DNA of 12,301 nt from Parcubacteria group bacterium (GCA_028286505.1 JAQBRK010000006.1:1-12301), one strand, 5' to 3'; shown: positions 7,241 through 12,301, counted from the first letter of the stretch. Numbers and translations: made by a program. Notes: generated from the sequence alone by a model not told the origin.

Positions 7241-7361
7241 GAAGTTCCAAAAGCACCGCATCTACTTCGTTGCGAGTTCAGAAATTTCTTTCTCCGTACT
7301 GCTAGTACGCCTGCAGAAATTTCTTCCTCGCGCCTCGTACCTGCAGCACTTTTGAATCTTC
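7241..7361. repeat. 121-bp imperfect palindrome after rpsJ
   Basis: Starting 2 nt after the rpsJ stop, nearly the whole spacer folds on itself. The centre has CGTAC (7295-7299), loop TGCTA, GTACG (7305-7309), then a 5x5 internal loop, then AGAAATTTCT on both sides (7280-7289 and 7315-7324). Outward follow GCGAG/CTCGC, TAC/GTA, and GAAG..T.CAAAAG against its complement (7241-7254 and 7348-7361). It could be a decayed miniature inverted-repeat element or a 3' UTR structure. A minus-strand open frame across it is a by-product of the palindrome. Confidence 0.65.
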
Positions 7362-7366
7362 TAGAG

Positions 7367-7407
7367 ATAAAGCAAAAGCCGCCCCGTTGGGGCGGTTTTT
7401 GCTTTAT
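7367..7407. terminator. Bidirectional terminator after tuf-rpsJ
   Basis: A 19-bp stem (7367-7385 and 7389-7407, GTT loop, one G-U pair): GC core CCGCCCC/GGGGCGG flanked by A4 and T5 and by ATAAAGC/GCTTTAT. Its right end overlaps the -10-like TATACT at 7405-7410. Confidence 0.92.
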
Positions 7408-7410
7408 ACT
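7405..7410 (+). promoter_or_regulatory. -10-like element for a possible leaderless SemiSWEET mRNA
   Basis: TATACT lies 6 nt before the ATG at 7417, the distance expected for transcription starting at the start codon. It shares bases with the arm of the preceding terminator. No -35 match was found. Confidence 0.3.
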
Positions 7411-7416
7411 CATGCT

Positions 7417-7704
7417 ATGACTTTCGGAGGAGCCGTTGATTCTCTCGTGTTCGTTGCCGGTCTCTTTATATGGCTGCTCTTCATCCCGCAGATAAGGCTT
7501 CTTTTTAAAGAAAAACAAGCCCGAACTAACTCACTTTTCCTGACGGGCGGCAGTTTTGCACTTCAGATACTTCTTTTCCTCCAGGCTTTTTTAAGAACGA
7601 ATTGGCCGAGCGCATTCGTTATGGGGATGAGCGTCCTCGGAAACGCCGCAATAATTTGTCTTGTCCTTTACTTCAGGAGATATCCGGGAGGTCGAAGAAA
7701 ATAA
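7417..7704 (+). CDS. SemiSWEET/PQ-loop-like small membrane transporter
   Basis: The 95-aa product has three hydrophobic segments (about 6-26, 40-59 and 66-86). It has a PQ motif at the end of the first (FIPQIRLLFKEK, Pro24-Gln25), a polar K-x-x-x-T-N-S turn before the second, and an Asn in the third (GNAAI, Asn76). This layout and length match bacterial SemiSWEETs, which form dimers of three-helix bundles and move small sugars across the membrane; the PQ-loop family is broader, so the substrate is a guess. The ATG at 7417 is chosen because it directly precedes the first segment and is 6 nt after TATACT; an in-frame GTTG-derived start at 7387 lies in the terminator loop. There is no SD. The gene lies alone between two related terminators that face each other. 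Confidence 0.68.
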   Translation: MTFGGAVDSLVFVAGLFIWLLFIPQIRLLFKEKQARTNSLFLTGGSFALQILLFLQAFLRTNWPSAFVMGMSVLGNAAIICLVLYFRRYPGGRRK

Positions 7705-7706
7705 AT

Positions 7707-7743
7707 AAAAGCAAAACCGCCCCAACGGAGCGGTTTTGCTTTT
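7707..7743. terminator. Bidirectional terminator after the SemiSWEET-like gene
   Basis: 14-bp stem AAAAGCAAAACCGC/GCGGTTTTGCTTTT (7707-7720 and 7730-7743), with CC/GG further inside across a C-A mismatch. A4 and T4 runs on the arms allow use from both sides. It is nearly an inverted copy of the hairpin at 7367-7407. Confidence 0.9.
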
Positions 7744-7764
7744 CGTAACTTCGGGGAGTAATAT
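7736..7764 (+). promoter_or_regulatory. Possible promoter of the two-TM protein gene
   Basis: TTGCTT (7736-7741), 17 nt, TAATAT (7759-7764). The -35 sits in the right arm of the preceding terminator. Both hexamers are partial matches. The predicted leader is about 20 nt and includes the SD. Confidence 0.38.
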
Positions 7765-7789
7765 TTCTCCGACTGTAAGGAGATTAGTC

Positions 7790-8098
7790 ATGAAAACTTT
7801 GTTCTATACAGAGCACGTCAAAAGTTCCTTCACTGATACCATCCTCGGACTCGGTCTTATGGTGGGCGGAGCGTATGTCTCGTGCAGGTACGTCCTTCAC
7901 CTTTTTTATCCAGAGGCGTTTCCGGCGGTCATGTGGACTTTATCAGTCCCCACGATATCGACCGCAGGAGACTTCCAGAAACTGATCGACTTTCTGGGCA
8001 GCGATAATCCATTGGTCGTGCTGTTGGAGGTGTTCGGTCTGCTCCTCGTGGGCTCTTTGCTGGGTTTCAGCGGTGCACGGCAAATCACCCGTCGTTAA
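7790..8098 (+). CDS. Small two-TM membrane protein, unknown function
   Basis: I do not recognise this 102-aa protein. It has two hydrophobic segments (about 18-39 and 73-94) joined by a loop of about 33 residues that contains aromatic and acidic residues, and a basic C-terminal end (ARQITRR). The positive C-terminus suggests both ends face the cytoplasm. The ATG at 7790 has a strong SD, AAGGAG (7777-7782, 7-nt gap), which rules out the earlier in-frame start at 7736. The gene converges with the minus-strand gene at 8232-8702, with one terminator for each between them. Confidence 0.75.
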   Translation: MKTLFYTEHVKSSFTDTILGLGLMVGGAYVSCRYVLHLFYPEAFPAVMWTLSVPTISTAGDFQKLIDFLGSDNPLVVLLEVFGLLLVGSLLGFSGARQITRR

Positions 8099-8128
8099 GT
8101 TGGGATAAGAATATTTCAAAGGCAGTTT

Positions 8129-8160
8129 AAACGCCCCAGACTACCGGGGCGTTTTGCTTT
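8129..8160 (+). terminator. Terminator of the two-TM protein gene
   Basis: 9-bp stem AAACGCCCC/GGGGCGTTT (8129-8137 and 8146-8154, 8-nt loop) followed by TGCTTT. It shares the GGGGCG-TTTTGCTTTAT ending with the hairpin at 7367-7407. Confidence 0.85.
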
Positions 8161-8170
8161 ATGGGTATAG

Positions 8171-8202
8171 AAAAAGCCGCGGCGGTGTTACCCGTCGCGG
8201 CT
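8171..8202 (-). terminator. Terminator of the minus-strand gene at 8232-8702
   Basis: Read on the minus strand: AGCCGCG, an A-C mismatch, CGG, 6-nt loop, CCG, then CGCGGCT (arms 8175-8181 and 8196-8202), followed by T5. It stands back to back with the plus-strand terminator at 8129-8160. Confidence 0.85.
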
Positions 8203-8231
8203 TCACTCCTAGATTTAGATTGACTGGTTTT

Positions 8232-8702
8232 TTAAGCGGCCTCGATGTAACTCCTGGTCACGCTGATCTTCCAGCGATAATCAGGCTCCTGCCTGAGGAC
8301 GATGCCAAGCTCTTGGCTCGACTTAATGAACTGCGGATGGCTCCGGAGAATGTCCATGAGCTCGTTCCCCAAGAGGAAGGTGTCGTGCTCGGCGGGCTTT
8401 CCAAAGTAGAGAGCGTTGGCCGCTTTGACGACGGTCATATAGGCGCCCGCAACTGTCGACATCTCACTCCAGAATGTGCTTTCGCTTTTCCGGCGGGCTT
8501 CAACTGAACCATGGTCGCGCCACGCATCGGTCCGTAGAACCACCTCGTCTTTATAGAACACGAGACGCGTGGTCAGTCCGTCGCTGCACGTCATCTCGCC
8601 GTCCCAGCTATCGCTGAGCTGGATGTGACGAAAGTGACGCAGATCGATCTTCTTGGCGTGGAGCGCTCTGCGTTTCGCCCATATCCGTTCAATGAATTTC
8701 AT
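8232..8702 (-). CDS. Hypothetical protein, minus strand
   Basis: I do not recognise this 156-aa protein. It is soluble, with no signal peptide or membrane segment. The N-terminus is very basic (KFIERIWAKRRALHAKK, 2-18). The middle mixes charged strands (LVFYKDEVVLRTD) and a helical part (FWSEMSTVAGAYMTVVKAANALYF, in two pieces), and the end is mixed alpha/beta (YRWKISVTRSYI). Four tryptophans are spread along the chain. The ATG at 8702 has the strongest SD here, AGGAGGG, 4 nt before the start. A TTGACA on this strand (8764-8759) has only 12 nt to the nearest TATAGC, so the promoter is uncertain. It is one of two minus-strand genes in the island. Confidence 0.78.
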   Translation of the reverse strand: MKFIERIWAKRRALHAKKIDLRHFRHIQLSDSWDGEMTCSDGLTTRLVFYKDEVVLRTDAWRDHGSVEARRKSESTFWSEMSTVAGAYMTVVKAANALYFGKPAEHDTFLLGNELMDILRSHPQFIKSSQELGIVLRQEPDYRWKISVTRSYIEAA

Positions 8703-8719
8703 TCTGCCCTCCTGAGCAG

Positions 8720-8748
8720 TTGTGTATCTAAATGTACTTTGCTATAGA
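8720..8748 (+). promoter_or_regulatory. Possible promoter of the basic-protein gene
   Basis: TTGTGT (8720-8725), 17 nt, TATAGA (8743-8748), in an AT-rich stretch between divergent genes. The -35 is a poor match. The leader would be about 98 nt. Confidence 0.25.
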
Positions 8749-8852
8749 TAAATAATTTTGTCAACAACGAATGAACCTTGCGCCGCAGAAATACTTTGCC
8801 ATCGAGGCCTCTCAGGAGTATTCTCATTCTCTGTCCTTTGAAGGAGACGAAT

Positions 8853-9158
8853 ATGTATCATCGAGGTCCGGGTTCGGTCCCGTCGATCGAAGAAAAGCGG
8901 AACATCGAAAAAACACGCCGTACGAAACATGCGCTCTCAGGTTCATATGCGGGACAAGAATTGGAGCAGTCGATGCGTCCGCTCCCCGGAAAAGTCCATT
9001 CGGAGAAGTGGCAACGGCGCCCCGGCGAGAAACCCGGAAAAAAACCGGCTGAAAAAAAGGTTGCCATCGTAGCGCGCATGCGAGCCGGCACCAAAGACGG
9101 CGGAAAGTTTGCCGTAAAGCCCGATCACCTCTTGAAATACAAGAGGAAAAAGAAATAG
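8853..9158 (+). CDS. Small, very basic hypothetical protein
   Basis: I do not recognise this 101-aa protein. It is strongly positive, with Lys/Arg/Pro-rich stretches (RRPGEKPGKKPAEKK near 54-68) and a terminal KYKRKKK, and has no hydrophobic segment. It is probably partly disordered, and nucleic-acid binding is a reasonable guess from charge alone. The ATG at 8853 is set by the SD AAGGAG (8841-8846, 6-nt gap); longer in-frame forms starting near 8778 include a hydrophobic stretch upstream of the SD and are unlikely. It diverges from the minus-strand gene ending at 8702 and is followed by its own hairpin. Confidence 0.72.
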   Translation: MYHRGPGSVPSIEEKRNIEKTRRTKHALSGSYAGQELEQSMRPLPGKVHSEKWQRRPGEKPGKKPAEKKVAIVARMRAGTKDGGKFAVKPDHLLKYKRKKK

Positions 9159-9176
9159 AAAGACTCGACTCAACGT

Positions 9177-9200
9177 CCCCGATGATTCGGGGCGTTTCGT
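9177..9200 (+). terminator. Terminator of the basic-protein gene
   Basis: 6-bp stem CCCCGA/TCGGGG (9177-9182 and 9187-9192, TGAT loop) followed by CGTTTCGTT. It starts 18 nt after the stop; the T-run is interrupted, so it is of moderate strength. Confidence 0.65.
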
Positions 9201-9205
9201 TATGC

Positions 9206-9232
9206 AAAAGGCCGCGAGCAAAGCTCGCGGCC
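9206..9232 (-). terminator. Terminator of the minus-strand gene at 9252-9416
   Basis: Perfect 10-bp stem GGCCGCGAGC/GCTCGCGGCC (9210-9219 and 9223-9232, 3-nt loop), followed on the minus strand by TTTT. It faces the plus-strand terminator at 9177-9200. Confidence 0.88.
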
Positions 9233-9251
9233 ACATTTCGCCTCCTGGACT

Positions 9252-9416
9252 CTACCGCTTGCCAGTGAGGGCAGTGAACCGATCGCCGAGCACCGCTCGG
9301 GCGTAGGCCTCTATCTCGGGAAGCTCGAGGGATTTTGCAAGCCTCTTCTTCCCTTCGTTCTGGCGCCGTGATATCTCAGCCTTCCAGTGCCTTCCTCCGC
9401 TCACATAGACGGTCAT
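9252..9416 (-). CDS. Hypothetical 54-aa basic protein, minus strand
   Basis: I do not recognise this protein. It has a short beta-like N-terminus (MTVYVSGGRHW), a basic middle (SRRQNEGKKRLAKSL) and a predicted helix (PEIEAYARAVLGDRF). It is small and single-domain, and a DNA- or RNA-binding role is possible but unsupported. The ATG at 9416 is chosen because GGAGGA lies 9 nt upstream; an in-frame ATG at 9479 would put that SD inside the gene and add an odd Cys/Gly/Val-rich stretch. A clean minus-strand terminator after the stop supports a real gene. Confidence 0.62.
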   Translation of the reverse strand: MTVYVSGGRHWKAEISRRQNEGKKRLAKSLELPEIEAYARAVLGDRFTALTGKR

Positions 9417-9460
9417 CTTGCCTGTTCCTCCGCAAACTACGACTTGTACCCTACCATTTC

Positions 9461-9490
9461 TTGCACGAAGTGCTATCAATCGTTTAGATT
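9461..9490 (+). promoter_or_regulatory. Possible promoter of the 9561-9791 gene
   Basis: TTGCAC (9461-9466), 18 nt, TAGATT (9485-9490). Both are partial matches. Transcription would start near 9497, giving a leader of about 64 nt that contains a GCCGC/GCGGC hairpin with a GCAA tetraloop (9520-9533). Confidence 0.28.
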
Positions 9491-9560
9491 GGATACAGGT
9501 GAGGTCATTGTGCTCACGAGCCGCGCAAGCGGCAATTTCCGTTCAGATAGGGGCTTGTAC

Positions 9561-9791
9561 GTGTTCAAAATCGTTTGGGGTAAACTCCCGTCGAAAAAAA
9601 GAACCGAAAAAGACATTCGGGAACTTCAGGAACGGCAAACCGAATTGCGAGAGGAACTCGCCAGTCGGACCATAGGCGACCTGAGAAGGAAAGAAATTAA
9701 TGCCGAACTTAATGGCATTAGCATCAAAGCCGCTCGACTTGGCGGAAAAACCGGCAATGCCGAACTCATAGCGGAAGGATACACTCGATAA
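9561..9791 (+). CDS. Hypothetical 76-aa coiled-coil-like protein
   Basis: I do not recognise this protein. After a short hydrophobic start (FKIVWG) it is almost all charged helix: heptad-like RELQERQTELREELASR (23-39 region), then RRKEINAELNGISIKAARL, ending in a Gly-rich tail. It is probably a small coiled coil. The start is uncertain. I prefer GTG at 9561, with AGGGG (9549-9553) 7 nt upstream. A TTG at 9555 is also in frame, and the frame stays open back to an ATG at 9387, but that would overlap the opposite-strand gene and has no SD. A strong hairpin follows the stop, supporting a real transcript. Confidence 0.58.
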   Translation: MFKIVWGKLPSKKRTEKDIRELQERQTELREELASRTIGDLRRKEINAELNGISIKAARLGGKTGNAELIAEGYTR

Positions 9792-9797
9792 CGAATA

Positions 9798-9832
9798 CGG
9801 CCGACGCTTCATGCGTCGGCCGCGTTTCTTTG
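9798..9832 (+). terminator. Terminator of the 9561-9791 gene
   Basis: Perfect 10-bp stem CGGCCGACGC/GCGTCGGCCG (9798-9807 and 9813-9822, TTCAT loop), followed by CGTTTCTTT. Confidence 0.88.
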
Positions 9833-9950
9833 CTCGGTTTCCAATACTCGCGTTTCATCATGCATTCAGTCGGCTTGCGATAGGCTCTACATGCCTCTCC
9901 GGGGACAATGTCCCGTGAATGGGTCGTGGGTCACCGCCCTGAACCCGAAA

Positions 9951-10011
9951 CGAGGCCATGGAAGCCGCCTCCCGCAGAGCCGGCCGAGCTTCCATAGCCT
10001 CGCATTGCTTT
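9951..10011 (+). terminator. Long hairpin before the 10054 gene
   Basis: 15-bp arms with one mismatch (9951-9965 and 9988-10002), built around GAGGC-ATGGAAGC and enclosing 22 GC-rich nt, followed by CATTGCTTTT. No gene directly upstream needs it, so it may be a second-line terminator or a leader structure. A smaller GGGAC/GTCCC hairpin lies at 9902-9914. Confidence 0.5.
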
Positions 10012-10053
10012 TATGACGCAAGTGCGTAATTGTTTCTTCAGGAAGGAGATTTG

Positions 10054-10326
10054 ATGATGATCAAATCCTGGAGTAGAGCCTGGCGGCTCGCCAAGCTTCG
10101 TCGTAGAAGGCGTGCCATCCAAGAACTTCGACTTGCCAACCGCTGCCTCCGAACCGCGCGAGCGGAGCTCGGGAATCCTCAGTACGCACCGTCGCACGAA
10201 AAACAGGACGCCGGCTTCGATTGGGAACGGCACGAAAAAGAGGCCATACGGGCCAATCTCGATCGAATTCGGGAGCTTGCGGACAAGCTTCATATATCGC
10301 TCGCTCGAGCCCAGGCGTTTGTATGA
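10054..10326 (+). CDS. Hypothetical 90-aa basic helical protein
   Basis: I do not recognise this protein. Its N-terminal third is an Arg/Lys-rich amphipathic helix (LAKLRRRRRAIQELR), the middle is polar and acidic (EKQDAGFDWERHEKEA), and the end is another helix (NLDRIRELADKLHISLARAQAF). It has no signal or membrane segment. The start is one of two adjacent ATGs (10054 or 10057) after the SD AAGGAG (10043-10048, gap 5 or 8). Its TGA stop shows UGA is used as a stop codon here. It is the last accessory gene before rplC and has its own terminator. Confidence 0.72.
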   Translation: MMIKSWSRAWRLAKLRRRRRAIQELRLANRCLRTARAELGNPQYAPSHEKQDAGFDWERHEKEAIRANLDRIRELADKLHISLARAQAFV

Positions 10327-10339
10327 AAGCCCAACAATG

Positions 10340-10372
10340 AGAAGGATCGGCAACCCCGATCCTTCTTCCGTT
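10340..10372 (+). terminator. Terminator of the 10054-10326 gene
   Basis: Perfect 11-bp stem AGAAGGATCGG/CCGATCCTTCT (10340-10350 and 10356-10366, CAACC loop), followed by a weak TCCGTTC. Confidence 0.78.
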
Positions 10373-10379
10373 CAAGTAT

Positions 10380-10408
10380 TTGCATTTCCATACCGTGGCC
10401 TGTATAGT
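10380..10408 (+). promoter_or_regulatory. Probable promoter of rplC-rplD-rplW
   Basis: TTGCAT (10380-10385), exactly 17 nt, TATAGT (10403-10408). Transcription would start near 10415 and leave a leader of about 103 nt. The -35 equals that of the KGG-gene promoter. Confidence 0.6.
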
Positions 10409-10425
10409 CCCTAAGTCGCTATGTA

Positions 10426-10496
10426 CGGCCTTTCGAGGTCCGGACCAATGGCCGGGAAGCTCGAAACGCGAGCCGAACGCGCTGTTGCACAGCGCG
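10426..10496 (+). promoter_or_regulatory. Structured leader of rplC
   Basis: Successive hairpins: CGGCC/GGCCG (10426-10430 and 10450-10454) enclosing the palindrome GGTCCGGACC (10437-10446), GCTCG/CGAGC just after, and an 8-bp stem CGCGCTGT/ACAGCGCG (10478-10485 and 10489-10496) followed by T-rich sequence. The last looks like a weak terminator or attenuator 21 nt before the rplC start. In E. coli the S10 operon leader is where L4 represses its own synthesis; a comparable role here is a guess. Confidence 0.45.
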
Positions 10497-10517
10497 ATTT
10501 CCATTTCTACCCCTCAA

Positions 10518-11123
10518 ATGAAATTCATTCTTGCCCGCAAAGGCCGCATGACCCAAGTCTTCGAAGAAGACGGTCGTGTTAATGCTGGAACCGTACTTAC
10601 GGTATCTCCGAATGTCATCACCCAGGTGAAGACGGCGGCTATCGACGGTTACTCTGCGGTGCAGGTAGGAACGGATGTCCAGAAGGTCGAGCGCCTCGCA
10701 AAGGCGCAGGCCGGCAAGGCATTCAAGGTACTTAAGGAATTCCGCGTTGAGAATCCTGGCGATTTCACGGTTGGCAGCTCTATTGCTGCAGACATGTTCG
10801 AGCAAGGCGAGACTGTCGTGGTTGCCGGTACCTCAAAGGGTAAGGGCTTCCAGGGAGTCGTTAAGCGCCACGGCTTCCACGGAGGTCGCCGTTCGCACGG
10901 TCAGAAGCACTCCGAGCGCGAGGCAGGTTCCATCGGAGGTGGTCCAGGACGCGCCGGTGGTCGCGTGACCCTCGGTATGAAGATGGCCGGCCGCATGGGT
11001 GGCGAGCGCGTTACGGTTCCTAATCTCAAGGTGCTGCGGGTCGACGCAGCGAACAATCAGATCATCGTCTCGGGAGCAGTCCCGGGCGCCGTGAACTCCA
11101 TCGTGGAGATCATCGCGAAATAA
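10518..11123 (+). CDS. rplC: 50S ribosomal protein L3
   Basis: L3 binds 23S rRNA early in 50S assembly and reaches the peptidyl transferase centre through a long loop. The 201-aa product has the family signatures GTSKGKGF (104-111), KRHGFHGG (117-124), EREAGSIG (133-140), KMAGRMGGERVTV (155-167) and GAVPG (187-191-type). The loop between SIG and MAG is two residues longer than in E. coli and Gly-rich (GGPGRAGGRV), without the Gln that PrmB methylates in E. coli. The ATG at 10518 is set by homology; an open frame extends upstream to 10380, but that part is leader. No SD is present. rplD follows after 10 nt. Here rplC, not rpsJ, heads the transcript. Confidence 0.97.
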   Translation: MKFILARKGRMTQVFEEDGRVNAGTVLTVSPNVITQVKTAAIDGYSAVQVGTDVQKVERLAKAQAGKAFKVLKEFRVENPGDFTVGSSIAADMFEQGETVVVAGTSKGKGFQGVVKRHGFHGGRRSHGQKHSEREAGSIGGGPGRAGGRVTLGMKMAGRMGGERVTVPNLKVLRVDAANNQIIVSGAVPGAVNSIVEIIAK

Positions 11124-11133
11124 TTTCTATACT

Positions 11134-11967
11134 ATGGCAACTGAACCAAAGAAAGTAGCAGCTAAGAAGCCTGTTGAGAAAGCAAAGGGGGTCAAGAAGG
11201 TGGCGCCTAAAAAAGCAGCACCCGTTGCGACCGAAGCAGTCGTTACAAAGACGGCTACTCGCGCGACTGCTCCCGAAGCAGCAGCAACCACTATGGCCGA
11301 GGCAACCGTATACAGCATGGCAGGTGGTAAGTCCGGAACCATCGCGCTTCCAACGGAGCTCTTCGGAGTTAAGTGGAATGCCGACCTCGTGCATCAGGTG
11401 GTAACCGGTATGCAGGCGAACGCTCGTCTCGTGACCGCACACACGAAGTTCCGTGGTGAAGTATCCGGAGGAGGCAAGAAGCCTTGGAAGCAAAAGGGTA
11501 CGGGCCGCGCTCGTCACGGTTCATCCCGCTCTCCAATTTGGAAGGGAGGAGGTGTGACCCATGGTCCACGCGCCGAAAAGGTCTATGCGGTTAAGATCAA
11601 CCGCAAGATGCGTATGGCAGCGCTCGCTACCGTGCTCTCACGCAAGCTCAAGGACGGCGAAGTTATCTTCGTAGACTCGTTCGCATTCTCAGCGCCAAAG
11701 ACCAAGGACGCGGTCATGGCACTTGGCGCACTCGCGAAGGCATCCGGACAGGGCGCGCTCGCATCGAAGCGCAAGAACGCGGCTATCATCGCACTTGCGA
11801 CCAAGGATGCGAACATCGAAAAGTCGTTCCGCAACATCGGCAGCCTTATGACGGAAGAAGTTCGTAACCTCAACCCGGTAGACCTCATGACGAAGAAGTA
11901 CCTCGTCATCGAGAAGCCGACTGAGTCGCTTGCGATGCTTTCCGCCCGCTTCGGCAAGAAGGGCTAA
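11134..11967 (+). CDS. rplD: 50S ribosomal protein L4 with N-terminal tail
   Basis: L4 lines the peptide exit tunnel and in model bacteria also represses its own operon. The diagnostic loop KPWKQKGTGRARHG (116-129) and the following SRSPIWKGGG are clear, and the C-terminal domain runs to the end. The product is 277 aa against 201 in E. coli. About 55 residues at the N-terminus are extra, made of Lys, Ala, Pro, Thr and Val repeats; the conserved domain starts at about 57 (ATVYSMAGG). An internal ATG at 11293 could start a tail-less form, but the ATG at 11134 is 10 nt after rplC and related tails occur on S10 and L23. No SD precedes either start. Confidence 0.95.
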   Translation: MATEPKKVAAKKPVEKAKGVKKVAPKKAAPVATEAVVTKTATRATAPEAAATTMAEATVYSMAGGKSGTIALPTELFGVKWNADLVHQVVTGMQANARLVTAHTKFRGEVSGGGKKPWKQKGTGRARHGSSRSPIWKGGGVTHGPRAEKVYAVKINRKMRMAALATVLSRKLKDGEVIFVDSFAFSAPKTKDAVMALGALAKASGQGALASKRKNAAIIALATKDANIEKSFRNIGSLMTEEVRNLNPVDLMTKKYLVIEKPTESLAMLSARFGKKG

Positions 11968-11978
11968 TCAAAAATCCT

Positions 11979-12301
11979 ATGGCACTCTTTTCTAACACTC
12001 CCAAAAAAGCTCCGGCAAAATCCGCAAAAGTTGCGAAGACTCCTTCGGTGAAGGCACTTCCTGCTGACGGTCGCCTTGAGAACGTCCTCATCGCCCCATG
12101 GCTTTCCGAGAAGGCGCTTATCGGTACCGAGCACGGCGTATACGTCTTCGAGGTACCCCGCATGGCAACCAAGACCCAGGTAAAGGCCGCTATAGAGATG
12201 ATCTATAAGGTAAAGCCTCGCCAGGTGCGCATGGTGAACCTTCCTGCAAAGACGGTGAACCTTCGTACTCGTCGCGGTGTCGGAACGCGCGCACGTCGTC
12301 A
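11979..12301 (+). CDS. rplW: 50S ribosomal protein L23, partial
   Basis: L23 sits at the tunnel exit and docks trigger factor and the signal recognition particle. The frame is open from the ATG at 11979 to the window edge (107 codons plus 2 nt), so the C-terminus is missing. Residues 34-107 match L23: ENVLIAPWLSEKAL (34-47), YVFEVPRMATKTQVKAAIE (55-73, two parts) and the VRMVNLPAKTVN stretch, ending in the Arg-rich loop. Residues 1-30 are a Lys/Ala/Pro-rich tail (KKAPAKSAKVAK) absent from E. coli L23. It lies 11 nt after rplD with no terminator and no SD, so it is in the same unit. Confidence 0.93.
   Translation, partial: MALFSNTPKKAPAKSAKVAKTPSVKALPADGRLENVLIAPWLSEKALIGTEHGVYVFEVPRMATKTQVKAAIEMIYKVKPRQVRMVNLPAKTVNLRTRRGVGTRARR

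Noticed and set aside
7195..7518. 107-codon minus-strand frame over the rpsJ 3' end and spacer
   Set aside because: Its length comes from the palindromic element and the terminator; no SD, and it overlaps two genes antisense.
8741..8764. Minus-strand TTGACA/TATAGC promoter for the 8702 gene
   Set aside because: The spacing is only 12 nt, too short for a sigma-70-type promoter.
10421..10582. 53-codon upstream frame overlapping the rplC start
   Set aside because: It begins about 6 nt after the predicted rplC transcription start, so a leader peptide is conceivable, but it has no SD, no composition bias like a leader peptide, and overlaps rplC by 65 nt.

Overview
The window carries the core of a bacterial str/S10 ribosomal-protein cluster in its usual order on the + strand: rpsL, rpsG, fusA, tuf, rpsJ, rplC, rplD and a partial rplW. 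The cluster is broken up by small unrelated genes. The ribosomal proteins and factors are clearly bacterial. Many features fit a Candidate Phyla Radiation (Patescibacteria, Parcubacteria-like) genome: almost no Shine-Dalgarno (SD) motifs before the core genes, Lys/Ala-rich N-terminal tails on S10, L4 and L23, an S12 with an altered decoding-centre loop, and mostly hypothetical accessory genes. This lineage call is an inference without phylogeny. Stops are read with the standard bacterial code; UGA ends the gene at 10054-10326 and never occurs inside a core gene.

Layout. (1) 1-1001: rpsL-rpsG, closed by a perfect 17-bp hairpin. (2) 1002-2195: two single-gene units between rpsG and fusA, a 75-aa KGG-repeat stress-type protein and a 244-aa membrane-anchored exported protein, each followed by a strong terminator. 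(3) 2187-4490: fusA with its own likely promoter and terminator. (4) 4507-5290: an unrecognised 208-aa gene behind a TTGACA/TATTGT promoter that lies inside a palindrome. (5) 5285-5612: 328 nt without a credible gene, holding a 16-bp inverted repeat around a 70-nt core and a structured tuf leader. (6) 5613-7407: tuf-rpsJ, a near-perfect 121-bp palindromic element, then a terminator. (7) 7417-10366: an island of seven small genes on both strands (a SemiSWEET/PQ-loop-like membrane protein, a two-TM protein and five unrecognised soluble or basic proteins), each with its own terminator. (8) 10380-12301: a promoter, a structured leader, then rplC-rplD-rplW running off the window.

The core genes make the decoding site (S12, S7), translocase (EF-G), aminoacyl-tRNA carrier (EF-Tu), S10 and the early 50S proteins L3, L4 and L23. 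What would be one or two long operons in a model bacterium appears here as about a dozen short transcription units, separated by terminators that can often work in both directions. Several have a -35-like TTGCAT/TTGCTT hexamer built into the terminator's downstream arm, so one unit's end is the next unit's start. Most accessory genes carry SD motifs and the core genes do not, which suggests two modes of translation initiation side by side.
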